Positions 9,610 through 18,249 are shown, counted from the first letter of the stretch. The stretch is DNA of 62,186 bases from Sporomusa sp. KB1 (GCF_007830295.1 NZ_VLKC01000002.1:5156388-5218573), one strand, 5' to 3'. Program-made: numbers and translations. The notes: a model not told the origin generated them from the sequence alone.

Positions 9610-10044
9610 TCAAAGATGAACAATTCTCAATCCATTAATCTTTTCTGCCAAATATTCAGCAAGTAACCTGCGATGACATTGTTTAGGTGTTGGTTCGCTA
9701 CAAAGTAAACAGGCTCCATCAAATAAGCTGTTATCTAATTGATTGAGAGAAGCACGTTCCTCCAGAATATAAGCATATTCGGTTTCGTATTCCCGCCAAC
9801 TTATTTTTTTACCTTTATACCCATCCAACAGCTGCTTAGTCGGAGCAAATTCCGGCAAATGAATATACTCAATATCCGCTATCGCTTTAAGAAAATACGC
9901 TAAATCTGCCTTCTTGGTGTATCCTGCAAGCTGTGAGACATTATTCAGTCGGATATCAATTACGCGCTTAACTCCATTCTTGTGTAGGAGCGTAAAAAAC
10001 TCCTGCGCCGTTTTTTTCCCAAATCCGATTGTGTAGAGAATCAT
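9610..10044 (-). CDS. DUF488 family protein (short type)
   Basis: A compact 144-residue DUF488 protein. It starts LYTIGFGKKTAQEF, has VIDIRLNNVSQLAGY, and near the C-terminus LLCSEPTPKQCHRRLLAEYL, where the two cysteines match the family's conserved C...CHR pattern. It is only distantly similar to the 223-residue paralogue next to it, so the two probably have different substrates or form a heteromer rather than being a recent duplication. It lies 30 bases upstream of the long DUF488 gene on the same strand. Confidence 0.88.
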   Translation of the reverse strand: MILYTIGFGKKTAQEFFTLLHKNGVKRVIDIRLNNVSQLAGYTKKADLAYFLKAIADIEYIHLPEFAPTKQLLDGYKGKKISWREYETEYAYILEERASLNQLDNSLFDGACLLCSEPTPKQCHRRLLAEYLAEKINGLRIVHL

Positions 10045-10099
10045 ATTACCCCTGCCTTTACAACCAACATAACCAATACTATTTCCTCAAGCCATCATC

Positions 10100-11263
10100 T
10101 TATGTATTATTCACATCGGGATGAAGGCCCTTGGAAAAATTGATCTTCACAAGGTTGTCCTCGTGGCTTAAGAAACCTGGTTCGAGTCCGCAAACCTGCT
10201 CAATAAAATCAGATTGCAATGCAATCTTTTCTACCAAATCCCTACGGGATTTAATTCCATGCTCTGTTATTAATTTTACAGCCTGCTGCAGAAGTACTGG
10301 TTTTTCAGTTTCCAATTGGTCATCATAAGGTTCGGCTTTCCGCCATCTCTGCCGAGAGATTTGCTTCCATAAATAAGTAGATCGTTCTTCTGAAATCAGC
10401 TCTAATCTTTCGCAACGCATAATCATTGCCTGAACGGATATCTTCCATTTTGGTTTTAGCAGTAATAGCTGGTTAAGCGCCGTTGAGAACACATCTTTTT
10501 CGAAGCCTCCCAGAGGCATCAAAAATGCATTTGCAAACCACTTTGCCTCATCTTCAAGTTCTTTAAGATGTTGTTCAATTTCTTCTGCATCATGGAACAA
10601 CAAGTGGCATAACTCGTGGGCCACACTCATTCTCATACGTACAGCATTATTGGACTTGCTAACGAAAATGTATGGCCTACCCTGTTCCCAAAATGAAAAA
10701 GCATCTAACTTATCATCCAATGAAAGAACAATGACCACTACACCCCGTTTTTCAAGTATCCTGGTGAGGTTGCCTATCGGTCCAAGACCGAGGTCCCACT
10801 CACGTCGCACAAGCTTTGCCAATGTTTCCATATTTCTTTCTGTACGTACATCAAGTGCTTCAGAATTTTTTATCTTAGCAAACAACGGATCGACTGCCGG
10901 AAGCTTTACATAGGAATCAAGTGCCGGTATCACCTCGCGAGTTACCCATATCGATTGCAACATAGCTGTTTCGCGCATTGATTTAGTAGCGGCTTGGAAA
11001 CTTCTGAAATATTCTTGGCTGCGAATTGGAGTGTCATTATATGGTTTATAGTAATAGGACGTAGGCATTTGATATATCTGTTGCATCTTAAGCAAGTTTT
11101 CTGGACTCGGTGGCACATTGCCTAGTTCATACTGTGATATCATTTGTCTACTTAGACCGATTAAATCAGCAATTTCCTTAATAGAAAGTCCTTTAGCAAG
11201 ACGAGCATCCCGTAAACGCTGGGGAAGCAGGCCATTGGAGCTAGTCTTCACTTTCTCCCGCAC
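10100..11263 (-). CDS. XRE-family regulator with ImmA/IrrE metallopeptidase domain
   Basis: 387 residues. The N-terminal helix-turn-helix (about residues 13-70: LRDARLAKGLSIKEIADLIGLS) is followed by an ImmA/IrrE (COG2856) zinc peptidase with HELCH around residue 215 and a downstream Glu. Proteins of this build act as DNA-binding regulators that are relieved, or relieve a partner, by proteolysis; they occur in phage, toxin-antitoxin and stress operons. It overlaps the 211-residue gene upstream by 23 bases, so the two are translationally coupled. It may control the DUF488 genes that follow on the same strand. Confidence 0.9.
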   Translation of the reverse strand: MREKVKTSSNGLLPQRLRDARLAKGLSIKEIADLIGLSRQMISQYELGNVPPSPENLLKMQQIYQMPTSYYYKPYNDTPIRSQEYFRSFQAATKSMRETAMLQSIWVTREVIPALDSYVKLPAVDPLFAKIKNSEALDVRTERNMETLAKLVRREWDLGLGPIGNLTRILEKRGVVVIVLSLDDKLDAFSFWEQGRPYIFVSKSNNAVRMRMSVAHELCHLLFHDAEEIEQHLKELEDEAKWFANAFLMPLGGFEKDVFSTALNQLLLLKPKWKISVQAMIMRCERLELISEERSTYLWKQISRQRWRKAEPYDDQLETEKPVLLQQAVKLITEHGIKSRRDLVEKIALQSDFIEQVCGLEPGFLSHEDNLVKINFSKGLHPDVNNT

Positions 11264-11876
11264 TTTTTTCTCCTACCCTTCTTGCATTGTCTAACAATTC
11301 AACTAACATTTCATCATGGTCTTTTGCACTTATATATCCATATGGACCACGTTCCAACGGCAACGCAGCCAACCATGATTTTGCACCTGGAATGCCAACT
11401 CTGCCAAATTGAAATTCATTTTTACCACGGTCCCCATATGTAGCAAGAAACCCTTGTTTTATATTAGGATTTTTTTCTATTACATATTCAGAAAAAAGAG
11501 GAATGCTAATATCAAAAATATTATCCCGAAAGGTTGACGATGGAGGAATAGCGTTAGGCGCATCAACACGAGCCAGCAATAGAATAACGCCCTCACCATT
11601 AAGCTCTACATGGTGGCAATTTTTAATAGAGTTAGTTGGAAAAGAACAATGGAAAGGTAATATTCCTTTGGAACACCAAAGTTGTGCTGTCCGAGCACTA
11701 GCTGCACGAAGAATATCTGGCCGGATATCTCTAGCCACAGGATTTTCAGTTAGCCATTTTTCGCGCTGGATAAGCTCATTCGTTATAGTATAGGCTTCAT
11801 CAAACATTCCTCGAATAGCATTCCGTACTTCCTGGGGAAAGGCTGCCTTTAAATGGGCTTCATGATACTCATACAC
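11241..11876 (-). CDS. Unrecognised 211-residue partner of the XRE/ImmA regulator
   Basis: No family recognised. Soluble, with a charged helical N-terminus (EVRNAIRGMFDEAYTITNELIQREKW) and a mixed C-terminal part. The start at 11876 has GAAAGCAGGTGAT upstream. Overlap with the XRE/ImmA gene suggests a stable two-gene unit. It may be the toxin, the sensor, or the protein cleaved by the peptidase. That is inference from the arrangement. The gene ends in a Ser/Glu-rich tail and has no cysteine pattern or membrane segment. Confidence 0.75.
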   Translation of the reverse strand: MYEYHEAHLKAAFPQEVRNAIRGMFDEAYTITNELIQREKWLTENPVARDIRPDILRAASARTAQLWCSKGILPFHCSFPTNSIKNCHHVELNGEGVILLLARVDAPNAIPPSSTFRDNIFDISIPLFSEYVIEKNPNIKQGFLATYGDRGKNEFQFGRVGIPGAKSWLAALPLERGPYGYISAKDHDEMLVELLDNARRVGEKSAGESED

Positions 11877-13046
11877 TTAAAATATCACCTGCTTTCAAAA
11901 TTGGTCTTTAAAAAAATTATGACACTTTTTCTTTAATTTGTCAATTAAAAAGAGATAACCTGAACATAAAGATAATTATATTGACATAGTCTGCTGCGCA
12001 GTTCGCGGCTCCCTTGCTGCCGGCAGGCCCGTTCGCACGGGGCGCGGCGGCGCGGGTTTGGCCGCCGTGGCCGGTGCGCTCCCCTGGCAAGCTTACTATC
12101 GCCACCGGCCAGGCTTACGATGTGCAGCCGCGTGGTTTTGGCGGCTGCTCATTGTAAGCCGTTGATTGAGTTGCAAGCACCGGACTGTCGCTTCCCCCTC
12201 CCGTTTATTCGGTCGGGAGGGGGATTAAGGGGGTGGGTTCCCTGGAGCGGAGCCGGGCCGTCTGGTGCCGCCGCCGTCTGATTGCCTCCCGGCTAGTGAA
12301 GGGCCCTGCCGCGGCCGCGTACCCCCCAATTTGTTCGGCCGCTCCTTAGCGGGGGGTTTGGGGGGTAGTCCTTCCCGCTAGGGCGCCCGGAGTCCTCCCT
12401 TCCCCCCGAATTTCAATCGCGGCCCACAGCTTGGACGGCAACGCCATTCAGGAGGGATGGGGGGCTCGGGGGGAAGGGAGGACGGAGAGTGGACACAGGC
12501 TTTTCGTGTCCACGGGGCGGGACGGGCGCGGCCACGGCAGGGTACGAACGGTTTGCTCGCCACCTGGCCAGGCGAGTGGCACCAGGTGGCCCGGCAGAGC
12601 GGTTGGTTGCCCCCGTTCTCCGGGCTACGTACTTTGTTTTCCGTTCCCGGCGATCGGCAGGACGCCCGGCTGGGTCGGCCGGTGGTGTTTCGGCCGGGCC
12701 TGCCGGAGTGGCCTGCCGGGGCCCCGCGCAGCTGTGCGGGGCCAGCCGACGTTCCCCGCAGTCCGGGCGCGAGTGATAAGGAGTGCTCCGGTCTGCCTTC
12801 CCTGCCCAGACTATGAACAGACGCCCGGCAGGATACGACTCTAAGCGTAGCGGTGGCTGAACGGGAGCGGATGAGGAGAGTGCAGCGCCAGCGGAACGCC
12901 GCAAGGAGCGGACGGGCAGCCATAGAGTGGTATCCGTCTTTTGGGCACTGAGCGGAGCAGCCCGAGGACGGCAGGCGGAAGACGCGTCAGCGGCTGCAGC
13001 GCCGCCCGCAGGGATGCGGAGCGGGCCTCATATCTGCAAATATTTT
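11877..13046. other. GC-rich, hairpin-dense region without a credible gene
   Basis: About 1.1 kb that changes abruptly from AT-rich flanks to very GC-rich sequence. Open frames of 95-181 codons exist on both strands at 12.4-12.9 kb but have low-complexity Pro/Arg/Gly/Ala composition, no ribosome binding site and overlap one another, so I do not call them. Strong perfect stems occur at 12194-12203/12214-12223, 12489-12496/12506-12513, 12559-12567/12582-12590 and 12720-12727/12736-12743. This is compatible with a structured noncoding RNA or a foreign GC-rich insertion; I recognise no known RNA class. Confidence 0.6.
12111..12162. repeat. Structured palindromic repeat, copy 2
   Basis: Same element as 7474-7527: GGCTTACGATG pairs with CATTGTAAGCC, and an inner stem GCAGCCGC pairs perfectly with GCGGCTGC. 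The inner arms differ from copy 1 mostly in ways that keep pairing. Confidence 0.7.
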
Positions 13047-13090
13047 AGAGGATGGCAATTGTGAAGATTTCTTCGCGATTGCCATCCTCT
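13047..13090 (-). terminator. Terminator after the LysR gene
   Basis: Perfect 13-bp stem AGAGGATGGCAAT / ATTGCCATCCTCT (13047-13059 and 13078-13090) directly behind the LysR stop; on the minus strand it is followed by A/T-rich sequence. Confidence 0.8.
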
Positions 13091-13106
13091 TTGCTTGTAG
13101 TGGCAC

Positions 13107-13985
13107 CTATTCGGTATAATACCGGATCACATACTCCCTAAAATTAACGGCGGCTTTAGACAAATACCGCCTTTCATTCCAGGCGAGAAAAAGCGTATTG
13201 GGGTAGGTAAGTTCCTTGTTTTTAACAAAGGTAAGCGGCAGGGCAACCTCTTTACTGAAGGGTTCCGGCAGAAACGAAATGCCCAGTCCGGCATGAACCA
13301 AATTCCTTATTGCGCTGATTTCATCGCATTCGCACACTATTTTGGGGACAAAGCCGGCTTTTTCAAACAGCTCATCACAGCGTTTCCGAATGCTGTGATT
13401 TTCTTTTAGCAGTACGAAGGATTCACCGGCAAGATCGGCAAGCGAAATCGTCCGGCAATTGCCGAAAGAATGCCCTGGCGGCGCCGCCAGCAGCAACTCT
13501 TCCGACAGCAGTTCAACACTGGCAACATCAGCGCATTGAATGGTCTGATTAATAAAACCGAAGTCAACATCCCCCGCTGCCAGGAGCTCCAGCTTGGTTT
13601 CATCCTCTGACAACTGCATAATGCGAAAACGCATTAAGGGGTGCTGGCTGACAAAAGAACCGATCATGTTACTGAAATCCTCATCCAGGCACGTTGTGGC
13701 AATCGACAAGGTGCCGTGCTCCATTCCCGCCAAATCCGCAAGCTCCTGACGGCCTTGCGTCAGAGTAGCCAGCGCCGTATTCACACTTTTAAGAAAAGCC
13801 CGCCCATACGAATTAAGGGCAATGCCGCGGTTTAACCGGTCGAATAAAGGCACTCCCAGGTCCTCTTCCAGACGGGCAATGGTCATGCTGAGGGCTGGCT
13901 GGGCAATGTGCAGTTCGTGAGCGGCTTTGGTCATATGTTCCGTACGGGCAACGACCTGAAAGTATTTGAGCTGCAATAATTCCAT
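13107..13985 (-). CDS. LysR-family transcriptional regulator
   Basis: 292 residues, full length for the family. Residues 1-60 are the LysR helix-turn-helix (LQLKYFQVVARTEHMTKAAHELHIAQPALS); from about 90 on it is a periplasmic-binding-like effector domain. Divergent from the MFS transporter across a 230-bp AT-rich gap, so it probably controls that transporter and the cfa/usp genes behind it in response to an unknown small molecule. Base composition is higher in GC than the 1-12 kb operons, consistent with resident chromosome. Confidence 0.93.
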   Translation of the reverse strand: MELLQLKYFQVVARTEHMTKAAHELHIAQPALSMTIARLEEDLGVPLFDRLNRGIALNSYGRAFLKSVNTALATLTQGRQELADLAGMEHGTLSIATTCLDEDFSNMIGSFVSQHPLMRFRIMQLSEDETKLELLAAGDVDFGFINQTIQCADVASVELLSEELLLAAPPGHSFGNCRTISLADLAGESFVLLKENHSIRKRCDELFEKAGFVPKIVCECDEISAIRNLVHAGLGISFLPEPFSKEVALPLTFVKNKELTYPNTLFLAWNERRYLSKAAVNFREYVIRYYTE

Positions 13986-14212
13986 ACAAGTGTCTCCTCC
14001 GCTCTCAATATATCCTAAGTTATGGTTATATATTATAACATATATTTTAATTTATCAATTATACCATTTATAATACGAACTGTGACAATACGGGATTATG
14101 CAGCACTTACTACCGGGAGGTGAACATCAATATGCTGCTTATTACAGCTTAGGCTGTGCAACATCAATTCCGGACATGTGTGAATGTCAGATCGAGAAGG
14201 AGAACAAAACAG
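13986..14212. promoter_or_regulatory. Divergent LysR/MFS control region
   Basis: AT-rich. TATAAT at 14069-14074 with a weak TTTAAT 17 bp upstream can serve the plus-strand MFS gene. TATGGTTATATATTATAACATA around 14021-14042 is an imperfect dyad suited to LysR binding. Confidence 0.5.
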
Positions 14213-14215
14213 GTG

Positions 14216-15433
14216 ATGAATACTAAAAAAACCGTACTCCTAGCAGGAATTATCCTTGTTTCCTTTTGCTTGAGAACCCCGCTGACGGCCGTGGGACCGC
14301 TTGTCGACCTAATCCGGGCTGATCTTGCCATTTCCAATGGTCTGGCCGGCTTCCTGACAGCATTGCCTTTACTTGTTTTTGCCGCTTTTTCGCCAGCTTC
14401 TTCCATGTTAGGCAGCAAAATCGGCAATGAACTTACTATCCTGATCGGCCTGCTGATTTTAACAGCAGGCGTACTCTTCCGCTCGGCTGGCGGGACTGCC
14501 GCCTTGCTGGCCGGAACCTTTTTTATCGGGCTGGGCATTGTCGCCGGCAATGTCCTCATCCCCAGCATAATCAAACAAAAGTTCCCGGACAAAGTTGGGA
14601 TTGTAACCAGTGCTTACAGTGTTTCCATGTTTATTTCAGGCGGTCTTGCCTCCGGGCTCAGCATCCCTCTTGCCGACGGTCTGCACTTAGGCTGGCGCTA
14701 TACACTGGACGCTTCGGCTGTGCTTGTCCTGGCCGCCCTGCTGCTGTGGCTGCCGCAGCTCCGGCAGCCTAACCCTGCCGCCTTGCGGAAAGCTGCTGCT
14801 GCCCCCGCCTCCATTTGGCGCTCCCCGTTGGCCTGGCAAGTTTCGCTCTTCATGGGGCTGCAGTCGTTTCTCTTCTATTGCGTAGTCGCCTGGCTGCCCG
14901 CGATCCTCCGCAGCTACGGCATCAATGCGGCGACGGCCGGCTGGATGCTGACCTTTTACCAAATCTGCGCTATTCCCGCCAGCTTCATCGCGCCTGTGTT
15001 CGCCGACCGCTGCAGCGATCAGCGCGGAATTACCGTCGTCGTATGTCTGATCTATTTAGCCGGCATGCTGATCTTTTTCCTGGGCAGCGGCTTTTTCCTG
15101 CTATTGCTGGGAATCGCACTGATTGCCACCGGGTCCGGAGCAAGCATCAGCCTGGCATTTACGTTTATTTGCCTGCGCACCAGCAGCGCTGGACAAGCCT
15201 CCGAGCTGTCCGGCATGTCACAGTCAGTAGGCTATTTGCTGGCAGCCACTGGCCCGGCACTGCTTGGCTTTTTGTTTGACTACTCCCAAACCTGGACATC
15301 CTCCATCGTCCTATGGATATTGGCCACCGTGCTCCTGCTCTATTTCGGCTTGTGTGCAGGCAAAGACCGTTATGTTTTCCCCAGGGAACAAGCTGAGAAT
15401 GCACTAAAAGAAGAAGAGGTGAAACCATGTTAA
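14216..15433 (+). CDS. MFS transporter, CynX/NimT type
   Basis: About 405 residues with 12 predicted hydrophobic segments and the early signature CLRTPLTAVGPL found in CynX/NimT (cyanate/2-nitroimidazole-type) carriers. An inner-membrane secondary transporter; substrate unknown. The start at 14216 is chosen because GAAGGAGAAC lies 10 to 12 bases upstream; the long N-terminal extension from the GTG at 14156 is hydrophilic and unlikely. Its stop overlaps the cfa start, so the two are co-translated. Controlled most likely by the divergent LysR protein. Confidence 0.88.
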   Translation: MNTKKTVLLAGIILVSFCLRTPLTAVGPLVDLIRADLAISNGLAGFLTALPLLVFAAFSPASSMLGSKIGNELTILIGLLILTAGVLFRSAGGTAALLAGTFFIGLGIVAGNVLIPSIIKQKFPDKVGIVTSAYSVSMFISGGLASGLSIPLADGLHLGWRYTLDASAVLVLAALLLWLPQLRQPNPAALRKAAAAPASIWRSPLAWQVSLFMGLQSFLFYCVVAWLPAILRSYGINAATAGWMLTFYQICAIPASFIAPVFADRCSDQRGITVVVCLIYLAGMLIFFLGSGFFLLLLGIALIATGSGASISLAFTFICLRTSSAGQASELSGMSQSVGYLLAATGPALLGFLFDYSQTWTSSIVLWILATVLLLYFGLCAGKDRYVFPREQAENALKEEEVKPC

Positions 15434-16609
15434 AAAAAGCCGCACTGCATATCCTGTTTCATACCTGGAAGCAGGGAAGCTTCTCCGTTCTGTTCTGGGA
15501 CGGAGACCGGAAAAACTACGGAAAAGAGCCACCGGCATTTACCGTCATCTTTCATAAAGAACCGCAGCTAACCATTACGGATGACCTCATCCTTACACTG
15601 GGTGAGTCGTATATGGATGGAACGGTCGACATTGAAGGCCCTATGGACGAAGTACTGCGGGTTCTTTCCCGCAACACGCCCGGACGGGAACCTGCTTCAA
15701 AGAATACGGCCAGACAGATTACTAAAAAAAGCAACCCCGGGATACAAAGCGAACAACAAAACATCCACCACCATTACGACATCGGCAACGACTTTTTTTC
15801 CCTTTGGCTCGATGACACCATGAGCTATTCCTGCGGCTATTTCAAAACATCACAGGATACGCTGCAACAAGCGCAGCTGCAGAAGATGGACCATATCCTG
15901 AAAAAATTAAATCTGAAGCCTGATGAAACCCTACTGGACACTGGCAGTGGCTGGGGCGCCCTGATACTGCATGCCGCCCAGCATTATCAGGTAAGAGCGA
16001 CTGGCATTACCTTAAGCACAGACCAATACCGCTATACACAGCAGCGTATCCAGGAACTGGGGCTGGAAAACCGGGTGGATGTCCGGTTGCTCAACTACCA
16101 AAGCATCGATGCCGCCCAAATGCGTTTTGATAAAATCGTCAGTGTGGGTATGTTTGAGCATGTTGGCCAGGACAATTTACCGTTATACCTGGACAAGGTT
16201 CAGGAATTATTGTCACCAGGCGGCATGTTCTTACTGCACACCATCACGGGCCTGTGAAACTACGGCAAACTCCTGGATGGGAAAGTACATTTTCCCCGGC
16301 GGCTATGTTCCTTCCTTACGTGAAACCATCTGGATTTCACCGGAAAATCAGCTGCACCTGCTGCAGGCGGAAAGCCTGCGCTTGCATTACGCCCTGACCC
16401 TGGAACGGTGGCATGAGAACTTTATGCAGCATATCGCCGCGATCAGGCAAAGACACGATGAACGCTTCATACGGATGTGGAGTTTATATTTACGCGGTTG
16501 CGCAGCCGCCTTCCGGGTATCCGGGCTTGATATCTACCAGCTGCTATTTACCAAAGATCTGAATAACAGTATCCCGTTAACCTATGACCATGTATACGGC
16601 AGCCGTTAA
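15427..16609 (+). pseudogene. cfa: Cyclopropane-fatty-acyl-phospholipid synthase, frameshifted
   Basis: SAM-dependent methyltransferase that adds a methylene bridge to unsaturated membrane lipids. The first frame gives HHHYDIGNDFFSLWLDDTMSYSCGYF, the SAM loop LLDTGSGWGALILHAA and VSVGMFEHVGQDNL, ending at a TGA at 16255. The shifted frame resumes at once (ETTANSWMGKYIFPGGYVPS) and runs to 16609 with the conserved C-terminus. Removing one T in CTGTGAAAC would restore about 394 residues, the normal Cfa length. The lesion removes the last third, so a truncated protein should be inactive. Sequencing error is possible. Confidence 0.9.
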
Positions 16610-16667
16610 CAGATAGGGTTCTTCCTGCGGGACGCCAAGTACGTTTATGGAAAAGAGGTAGTGAAAA

Positions 16668-17102
16668 ATGATTGATCTGAAAAAAATTGTTGTTGCCTAC
16701 GACAGCTCCGAACACAGCAGGCAGGCATTGAACTGGGCCATCCACATGGCGCAGCTCGCGCATGCTACAATCGACGTGATCATGGTCCTGGTGCCTTCCG
16801 CCATCAGTACACGGTCCGCCGGTGCCTATGCATCCCCGGAAGTAAGAGAAGCAGCGGAACAGGAAATTAAGCTGATTCTTTCAGAAGTCCAGGCTGTTTG
16901 TGAGTCAAACGGCGTTGAGGCCACAACTCATTCGCTCTTTGGCAATGCCGTCAAAGAAATTCTGCTTCATGCCGATTCCTGCCGGGCTGACATGATTATC
17001 TGCGGTACCAGGGGGCTGGGCAGCTTTGCCGGCTTATTGCTGGGCAGTGTGGCGCGTACTCTGGTAACGTACGCCAAAATCCCCGTAATGGTAATTAAAT
17101 AG
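16668..17102 (+). CDS. Universal stress protein, UspA family
   Basis: 144 residues, single Usp domain. The nucleotide-binding pattern is visible: KKIVVAYDSSEHSRQALNWA at the N-terminus and ICGTRGLGSFAGLLLGSVARTLV (G-x2-G-x9-G-S) near the C-terminus, so it probably binds ATP. RBS AAAGAGGTAGTG ahead of the ATG. Third gene of the MFS-cfa-usp run on the plus strand. Confidence 0.93.
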   Translation: MIDLKKIVVAYDSSEHSRQALNWAIHMAQLAHATIDVIMVLVPSAISTRSAGAYASPEVREAAEQEIKLILSEVQAVCESNGVEATTHSLFGNAVKEILLHADSCRADMIICGTRGLGSFAGLLLGSVARTLVTYAKIPVMVIK

Positions 17103-17121
17103 CGAAACTGAAATAAAAAAA

Positions 17122-17143
17122 GAAGAGTTTCTCAGAACTCTTC
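17122..17143 (+). terminator. Hairpin behind the usp gene
   Basis: GAAGAGTT / AACTCTTC, 8 bp stem with 6-nt loop, 20 bases after the stop; a poly-A run precedes it, so it may also serve minus-strand transcripts. Confidence 0.6.
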
Positions 17144-17161
17144 CGGCTTTCCCCACAAAAC

Positions 17162-17192
17162 ACAGCAGCACGCCCCACCAGCGTGCTGCTGT
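17162..17192. terminator. Strong hairpin closing the minus-strand element operon
   Basis: Perfect 12-bp stem ACAGCAGCACGC / GCGTGCTGCTGT around a 7-nt loop. It separates the chromosomal usp gene from the minus-strand genes that follow and may mark the left side of the 17-22 kb element. Confidence 0.75.
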
Positions 17193-17227
17193 CCTTCCTG
17201 CAAAAGATTAAATTAATAACCGTCAGT

Positions 17228-17449
17228 TCACCTTACGGCGGTGACACTTACAGACCGGTATCTGTCATCCGGTACCACACCGGCCAATTGCCCGGCTTTA
17301 TGCGTCTGCGGTTCATTGCGAAAACACCGGTTCTTGGCCGGAAGTCCAGGCGCAGGCTCTTCCCGGATGCAGTTTTCTTCCTCCGGCTCCACCGCCTCAA
17401 TCCGTTCCATAGCCGCCGGCGGCGGACCGTACACTGTTTTTAAGATCAT
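17228..17449 (-). CDS. Small hypothetical protein, last gene behind yvrJ
   Basis: 73 residues, Pro/Glu/Arg-rich, no recognised domain. Its ATG overlaps the yvrJ stop in an ATGA arrangement, which is the main argument that it is translated. It could also be a fortuitous frame, since the composition is unusual. Confidence 0.45.
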   Translation of the reverse strand: MILKTVYGPPPAAMERIEAVEPEEENCIREEPAPGLPAKNRCFRNEPQTHKAGQLAGVVPDDRYRSVSVTAVR

Positions 17450-17601
17450 TTCTTTGTGACCTCCATCCTTTCAACGCAGCTGCACATCTGATTGATTGCG
17501 CTGGTCAGTTCGGTCAGACGCTTTTCCAGTCTGACCAAAAGATAGAAGGCCACCACCATGGGAAAACCGTAGGTCGCCGTCAGGCGGGCCATTTCTTCCA
17601 T
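17446..17601 (-). CDS. yvrJ: YvrJ family protein
   Basis: 51 residues with one hydrophobic segment (YGFPMVVAFYLLVRLEKRL) typical of YvrJ. Found next to DUF2922 and DUF1659 in many Firmicutes; function unknown. The ATG at 17601 follows GAGGAGGCC. It is the usual third member of the trio, and its presence supports the identification of the other two. Confidence 0.85.
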   Translation of the reverse strand: MEEMARLTATYGFPMVVAFYLLVRLEKRLTELTSAINQMCSCVERMEVTKK

Positions 17602-17627
17602 TTGCAGGGCCTCCTCTCAGCCTTAGC

Positions 17628-17852
17628 TTAGGTTAACTCGGTAATCGCCAGCTGACGGATCTGCGCCTCCTTGACACTCATCAGATCGCCACCGGTACTG
17701 GAAAATACATTCTTGGCAATGATGGTGTTCATCACCGCCTGCACCTCGGCCAGCGTCAGGCCGTCCTTCGGGTCCTTGACCGCCACCGTGACCTCTTTGC
17801 CGCTTTCCGTGGCAAAAATCATTTCCAGCGTTTTGGTATTGGTATCAGCCAT
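17628..17852 (-). CDS. DUF2922 family protein
   Basis: 74 residues beginning ADTNTKTLEMIFATESGKEV and carrying the DPKDGLTLAEVQAVMN centre typical of DUF2922. Function unknown. Strong RBS GAAGGAGGAATACCT. Same operon as DUF1659 and yvrJ. Confidence 0.9.
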   Translation of the reverse strand: MADTNTKTLEMIFATESGKEVTVAVKDPKDGLTLAEVQAVMNTIIAKNVFSSTGGDLMSVKEAQIRQLAITELT

Positions 17853-17896
17853 TAGGTATTCCTCCTTCCCTCAATGTTTCGCTACACTGCCAGGAC

Positions 17897-18118
17897 TTAC
17901 TCGCTCAGTAAATAAGCATTGTCCACCCGCGCAATATCCACCAGCGGATACGCCTGCAGCCCCATCAAAGCCACAGCGACATCAAACAAATCCTGGTCTG
18001 TGGCCGATGGCTTGCCGGGATAATTCCGGGTCACGTACGCCGGACTGCCGGCAGACGTGATGCCCTTTTGCAGCTTAATGGCAATCGTGCTGTTTTGCGG
18101 CACTTTTACTATCGCCAT
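17897..18118 (-). CDS. DUF1659 family protein
   Basis: 73 residues from the ATG at 18118, which has GAAGGAGGCAAAACGGA upstream; the longer frame to 18148 overlaps the leader hairpin and is rejected. Contains the DUF1659 pattern around DLFDVAVALMGLQAYPL. Function unknown. First gene of the trio and directly downstream of a leader that looks like an attenuator. Confidence 0.9.
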   Translation of the reverse strand: MAIVKVPQNSTIAIKLQKGITSAGSPAYVTRNYPGKPSATDQDLFDVAVALMGLQAYPLVDIARVDNAYLLSE

Positions 18119-18152
18119 TCCGTTTTGCCTCCTTCCCGATTGTCCCACGCAA

Positions 18153-18249
18153 AAGGCACACCCCGGGAGGTGTGCCTTCTACGCCTGGAACGGATTATGA
18201 CAAGCGCGGCCTATGGCCACGCGGGTCACCAACGATTACCCGTTCCAGG
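18153..18249 (-). promoter_or_regulatory. Candidate structured leader plus terminator before DUF1659
   Basis: Read on the minus strand, a long hairpin (18249 to 18184) with closing stem CCTGGAACGG/CCGTTCCAGG, a 4-bp middle helix and an 8-bp tip GCGTGGCC/GGCCGCGC has asymmetric internal loops. It is followed by a second stem AAGGCACACC/GGTGTGCCTT (18178-18153) and TTTT. The order is that of a riboswitch or attenuator ahead of DUF1659. It matches no class I can name. Confidence 0.5.

Noticed and set aside
12378..12923. Overlapping long open frames on both strands (up to 181 codons)
   Set aside because: Low-complexity Pro/Arg/Gly/Ala composition caused by high GC, no ribosome binding site, five frames open at once; treated as noncoding.
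16249..16260. TGA in cfa as selenocysteine or RF2-type programmed frameshift
   Set aside because: Continuation needs a frame change, there is no SECIS-like fold, and CTG-TGA lacks the slip-prone codon and SD spacing of prfB. A plain frameshift is simpler.
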